From Glaciecola petra (GTDB lineage Bacteria; Pseudomonadota; Gammaproteobacteria; Enterobacterales; Alteromonadaceae), in the NCBI RefSeq assembly GCF_031846345.1, contig NZ_JAVRHX010000002.1:248001-312000 (forward strand): a DNA stretch of 64,000 bases, in the 5' to 3' direction. Positions 8,939 to 16,932 of the stretch are shown in pieces. Both the position numbers and the translations under genes were made by a program. Numbering within the stretch: the stretch's first letter is position 1; every line of letters starts with the position of its first letter. The notes beneath the pieces were generated by a model that was not told the origin of the DNA, searched no databases, and saw only the letters and a program-made list of their open reading frames with translations.

Positions 8939-10629
8939 TACCGCGCTCGTTTTTTAGGTTTTAAAAAGTCTATGTCGGCAATGACTAAGCCATCCACACA
9001 ATTATTAAAAGTAGGATCGATATTAAAGTCTGCAAAGTGAACACCCCCAACTTCATAAGTCTCTGTGTATTGTTTATAAAGGGTGGGAACTGCCATACCC
9101 ATATTCGACAGAAGATGTTTTAGTTGTATAAAATCAGCTTTGTAGTCGGTGCCTGAAAATGGATGCTCAAAATCCTTGGGTAAGACATATGCTTGTTTAG
9201 CAATTGCCGTTGGTTGGCTTTGTTTAAAATACAGTAAATAAAAAGCGATTAATAAATTTTTTGCCGCTTTGGGATAATGGTCGCTCATACTAACCGGACC
9301 AAATAGATAACGAAAATTAGGGTGGTGTTTAAGAAATGCACCAATCCCAAACCACAAATAATCAAGGCTGCGTTTGCCCCAATATTTAGGCTGCACAAAA
9401 CTTCTACCTAGCTCTAGTCCATGCTCAAAATATTGCTTCATATTCTCTTGATAATCAAACAGACTTGCTGAATACAAGCCTTTAATAGACTTTTTGTTGA
9501 TAATTGTTTTTGCGTCTCCAAACCGGTAAGCGCCAGCAATTTCTAAGTCATCTCTATCCCATAAAATAAGATGGTAATAATCTTGGTCGTAGGAGTCTAA
9601 GTCTCGACGTTTGTTAGTGCCTTCACCAACAGCACGGAATGAAATTTCTCTAAGTCGGCCTATTTCTCGTAAAATAATCGATATTTGTCCTTTAGCAGAA
9701 TATAAAAACATCGCTTTGCCATCGGAGGTTTCTCCTAAGTGTACACATTCGTCTTTTAAAGCATGGAATAAAGCCGTTCGGTTTTCTGGTTCAGCAATGG
9801 CTGATTGGGTTTTAAAAATACCAGATTTATCTTGACCAATACGGTACAAATGCTTTTTGAATAGCTTGATTTTATGGGTGCGGCTTATGTTAAAGCCAGT
9901 GTATGATTCGTAAGGAATCACTTCCCCTACTCGCATCGGTATGTGCTTACGTTTTTGTTTAAACATCTCTTTAACCAATAACATAGTCGCCAAGGGCTTA
10001 TATAACATCGATACGCCATAAAAAAGAGGGGAGTTTTTAGCATCAATGAATATGGGTAAAATCGGTGCTTTGGATTGGTTAGCGATTTTTAAGAAGCCGC
10101 TATGCCACTTGGTATCTCTTACACCTTGTGGACGCAGTCGGGAAACCTCTCCTGCTGGAAATACAATTACTACTCCCTCAGCTTGTAGATGTGTTTGAAT
10201 ATTGATTATGTTTTGTTTTGCCGTGCCACCATGCATATTGTTGACGGGTAGTAACATTTCATGCATTGGCGGTAACGCCATTAGCATGTCATTAGCCACA
10301 ACTTTTGTGTCTGTCCTAACTTCGCTAATCAGTTTAATTAGGGCGAGCGCATCTAAAGAACCAATAGGATGGTTAGCAATAATAACGAGTTTACCCTCAC
10401 TGGGGATACGTTCTTTTTCTATATTTCTTGCCGAGTAGCTTATATTAAAATATTCGAGAACTTGCTCCACAAAATCAGTACCTTGATGGTGTGGGTAGTT
10501 TTCAGCAAACTCCTGCATCTCTTTCTCATGCAACAAATGACGCAAAACAAAGGTAAACGTTTTTGACAAAAGAGGTTTTTTGGCTACGTTCGGATAATAC
10601 TTGGCCAATACGTCAGAAACAGAAAACAT
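8923..10629 (-). CDS. olsF: Two-domain acyltransferase, OlsF-like (PlsC-type plus GNAT/OlsB-type)
   Basis: About 568 residues. The N-terminal half is a PlsC-type glycerolipid acyltransferase with the catalytic H-x4-D motif in NHPIGSLD (about 86-93) and the substrate motif FPAGEVSR (about 157-164). The C-terminal half is a GNAT/hemolysin-type acyltransferase like OlsB (FRAVGEGTNKRRDLD, LEIAGAYRFG, GRSFVQPKYW). Fusion of the two activities is the layout of OlsF, which makes ornithine lipids by N-acylating ornithine and then O-acylating lyso-ornithine lipid. The start at 10629 is chosen because GGGGA precedes that ATG, while the ATG at 10644 has no ribosome site. Substrate and product are inferred from architecture only. 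Downstream of the S9 peptidase gene by about 150 bp. Confidence 0.75.
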   Translation of the reverse strand: MFSVSDVLAKYYPNVAKKPLLSKTFTFVLRHLLHEKEMQEFAENYPHHQGTDFVEQVLEYFNISYSARNIEKERIPSEGKLVIIANHPIGSLDALALIKLISEVRTDTKVVANDMLMALPPMHEMLLPVNNMHGGTAKQNIINIQTHLQAEGVVIVFPAGEVSRLRPQGVRDTKWHSGFLKIANQSKAPILPIFIDAKNSPLFYGVSMLYKPLATMLLVKEMFKQKRKHIPMRVGEVIPYESYTGFNISRTHKIKLFKKHLYRIGQDKSGIFKTQSAIAEPENRTALFHALKDECVHLGETSDGKAMFLYSAKGQISIILREIGRLREISFRAVGEGTNKRRDLDSYDQDYYHLILWDRDDLEIAGAYRFGDAKTIINKKSIKGLYSASLFDYQENMKQYFEHGLELGRSFVQPKYWGKRSLDYLWFGIGAFLKHHPNFRYLFGPVSMSDHYPKAAKNLLIAFYLLYFKQSQPTAIAKQAYVLPKDFEHPFSGTDYKADFIQLKHLLSNMGMAVPTLYKQYTETYEVGGVHFADFNIDPTFNNCVDGLVIADIDFLKPKKRARYMPSN

Positions 10630-10777
10630 AATAGTCCCCAGCAAATGAAACGAATGGCTAAGAGTAGTTTCTTTTTATGACTATTAAGTTTAATTTAAAA
10701 GTAAGTTTTGTGACAATATCCTCTCGTCCCTTTGCAGGGACTGCATCAGTAAACAAAGTAACTAGCGTAAATTAAAT

Positions 10778-12865
10778 TTAAGGATACATCTCAAACCAAG
10801 CTAATATGTTTTCAATTTTTCCAACCAGGCGAGAGGGTCGAGACGCTATACCATGAGAAGCACCCGGGACTTTAACCAATATGGCGTCTATTTTACGTAG
10901 CTTTAAGGCTTGGTAATACTGCTCTGTTTCAGACATTGGCGTTCGCTTGTCTTCACTACCCGTTAGCAACATAGTTGGCGTCGTCACATTGCCTACTAGA
11001 GACAAGGGCGAACGCTCCCAATAATGTTCAACATGATCCCATGGCATGCCCGGGAATTGATAAGGTATTTGGTATAAACCGCTGTCGGCAGTGAGTACTT
11101 TTGATAGCCAATTAATCACAGGTTTGGCTACAACTGCTGCTTTAAAACGATCGGTAAGCCCAATAGCGTATGCAGTTGCAATACCGCCCGCTGAGCCGCC
11201 GGTAATATATAGTTTTTCAGGGTCAACAATGCCTTTATCGATAAGTGCATCCACCCCTGACATATGGTCAGCAAAATCATATTTAGACGAATACTTATTT
11301 TGCAGTAATAGCGCAAAGCGTTCGCCATAACCAGTACTGCCGCGGTGATTATTAAAAAATACCACATAGCCTTGTGCAGCCATTCTTAATAATTCGGATG
11401 AGAATTGTGGACCATAAGCTAAATGTGGGCCGCCATGTATCTCAAGAATCATGGGATACTTTTTACTGGCATCGTAGTCAGGGGGTAATAAATACCATCC
11501 TTGTATTTCTTCATCATCTATAGATGATTTATAAACAATTTCTTCTATTGAACCGAGGTCTTTATGATCAAACAAATCGCTGTTTAAAAATGTGAGTTGT
11601 TGTTCTTTTCGGCCTTTTTTCATATGAATATCTGCAGGGCGGTCAAAACGTCCTTTAGTAAAAGCAAATACACCGTCAGCAACGTCAAATGAACCGGTGG
11701 TATAGGGTCTGCCAAGAGTTTCACCGCCAAGTCCTTTAGTTATATTAGTGTGTTTTCCTCCCTTGCTGGCGATTGTGACATAGTCAATTTGCGTTTCGCC
11801 TCGCAGCATTTGTTGGTAATAAATGCCTTTATTGTCGTTCCAATGAAAATTACTCACCCTATTGTCGATATCTGCTGACAAACTCATATCGTTGCTACCG
11901 TCTACGTTCATTACATGTAGATATCGGTTTCTGTAAGCAAGCTTTTTGTCATCGTTTTTTGCATAGGCGATGAGCTGACCATTAGGAGATACTACTGGCG
12001 ACGCTTGGCGGCCGGGCGCGCTTGTAAGCTGAGTTATTTCGCCATTTAAGCTTACTGAAAATATATGTGCAGTACCGGGAGTATATTCCCAATCATCGCT
12101 TCGGTTAGCCGAAAAATAGATTTTTTCACTAGTTGCGCCCCACGAAAGTGGTCCTCTGTGATGGTAATTACCCGAGCTCAATTGACGAGCAGTGCCACCC
12201 TCAGCCGGCACCACAAAAATATGAGTATATAAGGGTTCTAGAACCCCTCTACCATCGGCTTGATAGCGTGCTTTTGTGATATATTGAAACGATTCTGCCC
12301 ACTTTGCCCCTTTAGGTTTGTTTGGCATGCTTACCTTGAAGGGCTTTTCTTTCGACTTCACATTCATAGTAAACGCAAGATGTTTACCGTTTCTAGACCA
12401 TGCGATTGAAGATGGGCTATGGGCAACGTTAGTAACTAAGGCGTTTTCGCCACTAGCCACCCATCTTACATATATTTGCGTTTTGCCGTCTTGGTCAGAA
12501 ACATAGGCTATTTTTTTACCCTTGGGCGACCAGCGCGGTGAAGAATAGTTTTGTTTTGAAGAAAGTAGCGGCTTGTGCTCACCAGAATCGACATCAATTA
12601 GCCATATACTGCTGCGTGTGCTGTCGGTCATTATGTCGTTAGTTCTTCGTACATAAGCAATGGTCTCACCGCTTGGTGAAACTTGTGGGTCGGTCGCGAC
12701 TTCTAGTTCAAAAATATCCGCCGGCATAAATCGAGAATTATCAATTTTCTTCGATTCGGAATCACCCGTTTTGTCAGTTGCAAATGCAAAGCTACTAACA
12801 ACAAGCATGGCACAGCAAAACGCTATGCTTAAGTAGTTTGACGATTTCATATTTTTCCTATTCAT
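10778..12865 (-). CDS. Exported S9 family serine peptidase (prolyl oligopeptidase/acylaminoacyl peptidase type)
   Basis: A 695-residue secreted peptidase. A signal peptide (about 1-29, cut near FAFA-TD) is followed by a WD40/TolB-like propeller with repeated strands such as PRWSPKGKKIAYVSD, then an alpha/beta-hydrolase domain. The catalytic triad is readable: Ser558 in GGSAGG, Asp639 in GSEDKRTP, His671 in GASHG. The family cleaves short peptides after proline or removes N-terminal dipeptides, so a nutritional role in the periplasm is likely. Two starts are possible, ATG at 12865 or at 12850; both have purine-rich upstream sequence and both leave an intact signal peptide. It lies alone upstream of the acyltransferase gene. 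Confidence 0.9.
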   Translation of the reverse strand: MNRKNMKSSNYLSIAFCCAMLVVSSFAFATDKTGDSESKKIDNSRFMPADIFELEVATDPQVSPSGETIAYVRRTNDIMTDSTRSSIWLIDVDSGEHKPLLSSKQNYSSPRWSPKGKKIAYVSDQDGKTQIYVRWVASGENALVTNVAHSPSSIAWSRNGKHLAFTMNVKSKEKPFKVSMPNKPKGAKWAESFQYITKARYQADGRGVLEPLYTHIFVVPAEGGTARQLSSGNYHHRGPLSWGATSEKIYFSANRSDDWEYTPGTAHIFSVSLNGEITQLTSAPGRQASPVVSPNGQLIAYAKNDDKKLAYRNRYLHVMNVDGSNDMSLSADIDNRVSNFHWNDNKGIYYQQMLRGETQIDYVTIASKGGKHTNITKGLGGETLGRPYTTGSFDVADGVFAFTKGRFDRPADIHMKKGRKEQQLTFLNSDLFDHKDLGSIEEIVYKSSIDDEEIQGWYLLPPDYDASKKYPMILEIHGGPHLAYGPQFSSELLRMAAQGYVVFFNNHRGSTGYGERFALLLQNKYSSKYDFADHMSGVDALIDKGIVDPEKLYITGGSAGGIATAYAIGLTDRFKAAVVAKPVINWLSKVLTADSGLYQIPYQFPGMPWDHVEHYWERSPLSLVGNVTTPTMLLTGSEDKRTPMSETEQYYQALKLRKIDAILVKVPGASHGIASRPSRLVGKIENILAWFEMYP

Positions 12866-13172
12866 GAGAAGCCTTTAGAGTTTTTATTTGTGTTCAGCGT
12901 AAAGTGTACTTTAAATTTCTTTCATAATAATACCAGTGTTCAAAGACTTTGGCTCATACGCGACTTTCTTATTTTAAATTCACATATCAGCTGAACAATG
13001 AATTTTACGCTTATTATTTAAATTTTAGGTGGAATTTGATGATGAACTAAACAAGTTGCCGCGTAAAAACGATAGACGTTGCGGTCTCTTGTTAGATTGG
13101 TATTATTGATGCTCAAAGTGGAATCTATAAAGGTTGCGCCATGCCGTTTTATTATTTGGAAATTATCTCCCA
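12866..13172. other. Divergent intergenic region upstream of the S9 peptidase
   Basis: About 300 bp of AT-rich DNA between the peptidase gene and the plus-strand membrane protein. It should hold both promoters. I could not identify a convincing promoter or operator, and saw no further gene. Confidence 0.6.
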
Positions 13173-13862
13173 ATGTCCGGAAAACTTGAAATAGAAAAAT
13201 ATCGACCGAAATTAAAAATGGCCAATTTATTCAGTTTCGCGACTACTCATCCTGGCTTATTAATATTTGTCGTTTACGCAACCACCGCAATAGCTGGTTT
13301 TATTTATCTTATTACCTTCTATTCGTATTTTGCCTTAGAAGTTACTATCTATCTAGAAATAACCGATATTCTTGTTGCAGGCATTAAGGACCCAATGGTA
13401 ATGTTGATGGTACTTGGTGCGTTTTCTATGGCCTTATTTGTATGGATTGTAGCTTATGTTCAGGCGCCATTAAGTGCTTGGCTAGACAACAAATTTGAGA
13501 AAGGTTTTCTTCGTATTATTCCTCTTTTTGTTGGGGTATCAGGTGCTCGTTCATTTTGGTGGATGACCTTTCTTGTCCTCGCTGTTTATTTTTATACCTT
13601 TATTAATATTCACTCTAAGAATAAAGCTAAATTGATTCTTGATGAAAAGCATGATTTAGTTTTTATCGATGCTGAAGCTACAAAAGGAAGTACCGATGAA
13701 TATTCGCTGCTTGGTACTTCTATGAATTATGTATTTTTGTACAATCATCAAGCTAAAAGAGCACTGGTTTTGCCGCTTGAAAGTGTTAATTCGATTGAAC
13801 CTAAAACTGCAGTGAAGGAATTAGTCGAGACATTGCCAGTTGATGTTGAGTTAGTTAACTAA
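13173..13862 (+). CDS. Hypothetical membrane protein with three predicted TM helices
   Basis: About 229 residues from the ATG at 13173. Hydrophobic segments occur at roughly residues 24-46 (LLIFVVYATTAIAGFIYLI), 65-90 (VMLMVLGAFSMALFVWIVAYV) and 125-143 (FWWMTFLVLAVYFYTFI); the C-terminal ~85 residues are soluble. I do not recognise a family. The frame is open upstream to a TTG at 13134, which would add 13 residues (MRHAVLLFG...); neither start has a strong ribosome site. It ends 28 bp from the convergent mrpG gene, but the strand is opposite, so it is not part of the mrp operon. Confidence 0.65.
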   Translation: MSGKLEIEKYRPKLKMANLFSFATTHPGLLIFVVYATTAIAGFIYLITFYSYFALEVTIYLEITDILVAGIKDPMVMLMVLGAFSMALFVWIVAYVQAPLSAWLDNKFEKGFLRIIPLFVGVSGARSFWWMTFLVLAVYFYTFINIHSKNKAKLILDEKHDLVFIDAEATKGSTDEYSLLGTSMNYVFLYNHQAKRALVLPLESVNSIEPKTAVKELVETLPVDVELVN

Positions 13863-13890
13863 CTTTTTCCAACACTCACAATAGAGCGTT

Positions 13891-14280
13891 TTAGTCACTC
13901 GATTTAGTTTTGCCTTCAGCCGGTGGCAACTGCATTCGAGCACTTTCTACTAAATGCTGATTACGTGTGCGGTCCATCATTTTTACGCGATTATGCATAG
14001 CGGCTTTGGCTAAAATGTGTGCGGTCACAGGTGCGGTAATAACTAAAAATAGTGTGATCAATAGCTCGTTAATGCTCAAGAACCCCTGTTTGTGGTACAT
14101 ATAGATCATTGAACCAATCAAAATACCACCGAGGCCTAAGGTAGTAGCTTTAGTCGGGGCATGCAGACGCACGTATAAATCTTGTAAGCGCAACAAGCCG
14201 ATTGAGCCGACCAAAACAAACACGCCGCCTAATATTAGGAATATCGATATAATTAGTTCTGCTGTAAAACTCATGGACAT
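13891..14280 (-). CDS. mrpG: Na+/H+ antiporter subunit MrpG (MnhG/PhaG family)
   Basis: A 129-residue small membrane subunit, last gene of the mrp operon. Three hydrophobic segments and the family motif GLLRLQDLYVRLHAPTKATTLG are present. In Mrp complexes MrpG sits with E and F around the A/D proton-pumping core. Starts 3 bp after mrpF ends. The C-terminal tail from about residue 95 is charged and soluble. Confidence 0.92.
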   Translation of the reverse strand: MSMSFTAELIISIFLILGGVFVLVGSIGLLRLQDLYVRLHAPTKATTLGLGGILIGSMIYMYHKQGFLSINELLITLFLVITAPVTAHILAKAAMHNRVKMMDRTRNQHLVESARMQLPPAEGKTKSSD

Positions 14281-14283
14281 CTC

Positions 14284-14553
14284 CTATTCAATGATATCGC
14301 CACGTAACAAATATTTCGCAAAGGCTACGCTACTGACAAACCCGAGCATTGCGATAAGTAGCGCTGCTTCAAAGTACAAGGGGGATTTATTGAAAATACC
14401 ATATAGCAATATTAGTGCAATACTATTTATGTACATGGTATCGAGGGCTAAAATACGGTCAATAATATGCGGGCCAATTAATAGGCGCCACAAATTAAGC
14501 ACCAGGGCAATACACAGCATTACTGCTACTATCACAACAGCAATATCTAGCAT
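14284..14553 (-). CDS. mrpF: Na+/H+ antiporter subunit MrpF (MnhF/PhaF family)
   Basis: An 89-residue subunit with three TM helices and the family segment LIGPHIIDRILALDTMYINSIALI. Its start overlaps the end of mrpE by 7 bp, a sign of translational coupling. Small structural subunit of the hetero-oligomeric antiporter. Confidence 0.92.
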   Translation of the reverse strand: MLDIAVVIVAVMLCIALVLNLWRLLIGPHIIDRILALDTMYINSIALILLYGIFNKSPLYFEAALLIAMLGFVSSVAFAKYLLRGDIIE

Positions 14554-15041
14554 CCAAAAATCTCCTTAACACGTGACTCATAACGTTGCTTGATTAAATC
14601 AATCACTTCTTGTTCATTGTCAGGCATATCTAATACATGTACATATAACCATTTTTTATCCGTTGACAGCTCACCGCTTACCGTTCCCGGTGTCATGGTG
14701 ACCGTGCTGGCCAATACTGTTATGGGTAGAGTGTCGGTTAAATCCAAGGGTACCGCCACAAAGCCCGGTTTTATTTTACGCAATGGGCCTACTACTAAAA
14801 AGGCGACTTCAAGGTTGGCGACAACAATATCTTTTAGTACTACAAACACATAAATGATGGCTTTTATTGGGTGTTTTATTTTAGGCTGAGGAATTCTTAA
14901 AGGAGCACATATTAAAGGTATAACAACCGCTAGTATACTGCCTAACAGAATATGACCTAAACTCATGGTGGAGTTTAGCATTAGCCACACTATTAATAGC
15001 AGTAGGCTATGTGATGGCATAGGGAATAAACGTGATAGCAT
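14547..15041 (-). CDS. mrpE: Na+/H+ antiporter subunit MrpE (MnhE/PhaE family)
   Basis: A 164-residue subunit. The N-terminal half holds two or three TM helices (LLLLIVWLMLNSTMSLGHILLG), followed by the soluble MrpE domain with VALLVVGP-like and TLPITVLASTVTMTPGTVS segments and a C-terminal WLYVHVLDM strand. Lies 2 bp after mrpD and overlaps mrpF by 7 bp. Confidence 0.93.
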   Translation of the reverse strand: MLSRLFPMPSHSLLLLIVWLMLNSTMSLGHILLGSILAVVIPLICAPLRIPQPKIKHPIKAIIYVFVVLKDIVVANLEVAFLVVGPLRKIKPGFVAVPLDLTDTLPITVLASTVTMTPGTVSGELSTDKKWLYVHVLDMPDNEQEVIDLIKQRYESRVKEIFGC

Positions 15042-15043
15042 GC

Positions 15044-16570
15044 TTATTTTGCCTCTTCATTTAGGTTCATAATGTCAATTAAGTAATTGATATCATGCAG
15101 TTGCATAGCAGCACCGTTTGCATATTCAATAACGCTAGCACCAAATATTGTAAGTATTGGTGAGGCGCCCAATAGCATAAACGCTCCACAGAGCTGCCAG
15201 CGCGATACATGAACATTTTCATCACTATCGTTACCTTGAGCTGACCGCCAAAATAAGGTGGTACCTGCCCTAGATAAGGCAACAATGGTGATTAAGCTAG
15301 ACAGTAAAATAACCGTCCATACCCATAATCGTTGGTCGTTTTGTGTCACCGACTGCAGAATGACTAATTTACCCAAAAAGCCAGAAAATGGCGGCAAACC
15401 AGCTACCGACATGGCTGCCACAATAAAGATAATTCCTAATAACGATTGTTGTTTAATTTTTCGAGCAATAACAAAATAGTCTAGTGCTTTACCTCGTTGC
15501 TGACTGAGCATATCTGCGACTAAGAACAAAGCGGCAGTCACGAGTGTACTATGAATTAAATAAACAAATCCTGCCGCAGCAGCTTGTGGCGTGCCTAAAG
15601 CAAAAGCGATCAACAAAGTCCCTACCGACACAATAACCAAATTACCGATTAGCATGCGAAGATTGGTGCTTGCTAATGCACCGATAGTGCCAGCAGCGAC
15701 TCCCAATATGGCAAATACCCATATCCAGTCTCGGAAAACGTTTGCCAGTTCACCTGCTTGGTCTCCATAAATCACGGTGTAGACGCGGAAAATACAATAA
15801 ACACCTACTTTGGTCATTATTGCAAAAAGTGCGGCAATTGGTGCGCTTGCAACCGAGTAAGTTTGTGGTAGCCAAAAATGCAGCGGTAACATCGCTGATT
15901 TTAAGCCAAAAACAATTAACATAAGTGCGCCACCGGCTTGTGCTATTAGCAAATCGCTGTGCGAAAGCTCACCTAATCGCATAGCCATATCGGCAATGTT
16001 AAGTGTACCTGTTATGCCATATAAGGTACCCAATGCAAATAAAAATAAGCTAGAGCCGATAAGGTTTAGAATAACGTAGTGTACATTAGCGGCTGTTTTT
16101 TGCTTGCCACCACCGTGTATCAATAGTGTGTAAGAAGCAATTAGTAGTACTTCAAAGAAAACAAATAAGTTGAATAAATCATTGGTTAAAAACGCACCGT
16201 AGATGCCCAATAACTGGAATTGAATCAAGGAATGAAAATATTTGCCTTCAAGATCGCTTCCACCAAAAGAGTATAGAGTCACGCCTAAGCCCAAAAAACT
16301 GCCCAAGGCAACTAGCATTGCAGAAAGCTGGTCAACATAAAGAATAATACCAAATGGGGGTTGCCAATCGCCCACCGCGTACATAATAGCTCCATTCGTC
16401 ACTACACTTGTCATTAACACAACACCACAAGCTAATTGAGCCAACATTAAGAACAATGAGAACATTCTTCTATATTGGTATTTAGTGGTACCGGCAAAAG
16501 GCGGAAGCATCATCAACAAGCCACCCAGCATAGGAATTAAAATCGGCAAGATTGCTAAGTGTACAGTCAT
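15044..16570 (-). CDS. mrpD: Na+/H+ antiporter subunit MrpD
   Basis: A 508-residue polytopic protein of the complex I NuoL/M/N family. The proton-antiporter domain is clear, with LLIHGGGKQKTAANVHYVILNLIG and HFWLPQTYSVASAPIAALFA, which includes the functional lysine and the conserved Pro-rich helix. In Mrp complexes MrpD and MrpA form the two antiporter-like ion channels. Overlaps mrpC by 4 bp (ATGA). Confidence 0.94.
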   Translation of the reverse strand: MTVHLAILPILIPMLGGLLMMLPPFAGTTKYQYRRMFSLFLMLAQLACGVVLMTSVVTNGAIMYAVGDWQPPFGIILYVDQLSAMLVALGSFLGLGVTLYSFGGSDLEGKYFHSLIQFQLLGIYGAFLTNDLFNLFVFFEVLLIASYTLLIHGGGKQKTAANVHYVILNLIGSSLFLFALGTLYGITGTLNIADMAMRLGELSHSDLLIAQAGGALMLIVFGLKSAMLPLHFWLPQTYSVASAPIAALFAIMTKVGVYCIFRVYTVIYGDQAGELANVFRDWIWVFAILGVAAGTIGALASTNLRMLIGNLVIVSVGTLLIAFALGTPQAAAAGFVYLIHSTLVTAALFLVADMLSQQRGKALDYFVIARKIKQQSLLGIIFIVAAMSVAGLPPFSGFLGKLVILQSVTQNDQRLWVWTVILLSSLITIVALSRAGTTLFWRSAQGNDSDENVHVSRWQLCGAFMLLGASPILTIFGASVIEYANGAAMQLHDINYLIDIMNLNEEAK

Positions 16571-16932
16571 GCCTTTTCCTCTTCCTTTTTCACTAATTTA
16601 TCGGTGTCGGGAGGTTCTCTACCATCTACAAAATCGTTACCTAAATCGGCGCGTGCTCGTATGGCTAAAATGACAACAAATGCAATCATAGCAAACCCAA
16701 TAACGATTGCGGTTAATGTAAGTGCTTGGGGGAGAGGGTCAGCGTATTCATCAGCCATGCCTAAAATAGCAGCTCCGTTTAAGCTTAAACGTCCACTTGA
16801 GAATAAGAATAAGTTAACTGCATAAGAGAGCATAGTTAGCCCTAATACAACAGAAAATGTGCGTCCACGCAGACATAAAAACACGCCGCAAAAGGTTAAA
16901 ACACCTACACATATTACATATACAGTTTCCAT
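16567..16932 (-). CDS. mrpC: Na+/H+ antiporter subunit MrpC (NuoK-like)
   Basis: A 121-residue subunit with three TM helices, homologous to NuoK of complex I. The DPLPQALTLTAIVIGFAMIAF segment is the family signature. Its ATG overlaps the mrpA stop codon by one base (TAATG) and its end overlaps mrpD by 4 bp, so the operon is translationally coupled. Confidence 0.94.
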   Translation of the reverse strand: METVYVICVGVLTFCGVFLCLRGRTFSVVLGLTMLSYAVNLFLFSSGRLSLNGAAILGMADEYADPLPQALTLTAIVIGFAMIAFVVILAIRARADLGNDFVDGREPPDTDKLVKKEEEKA

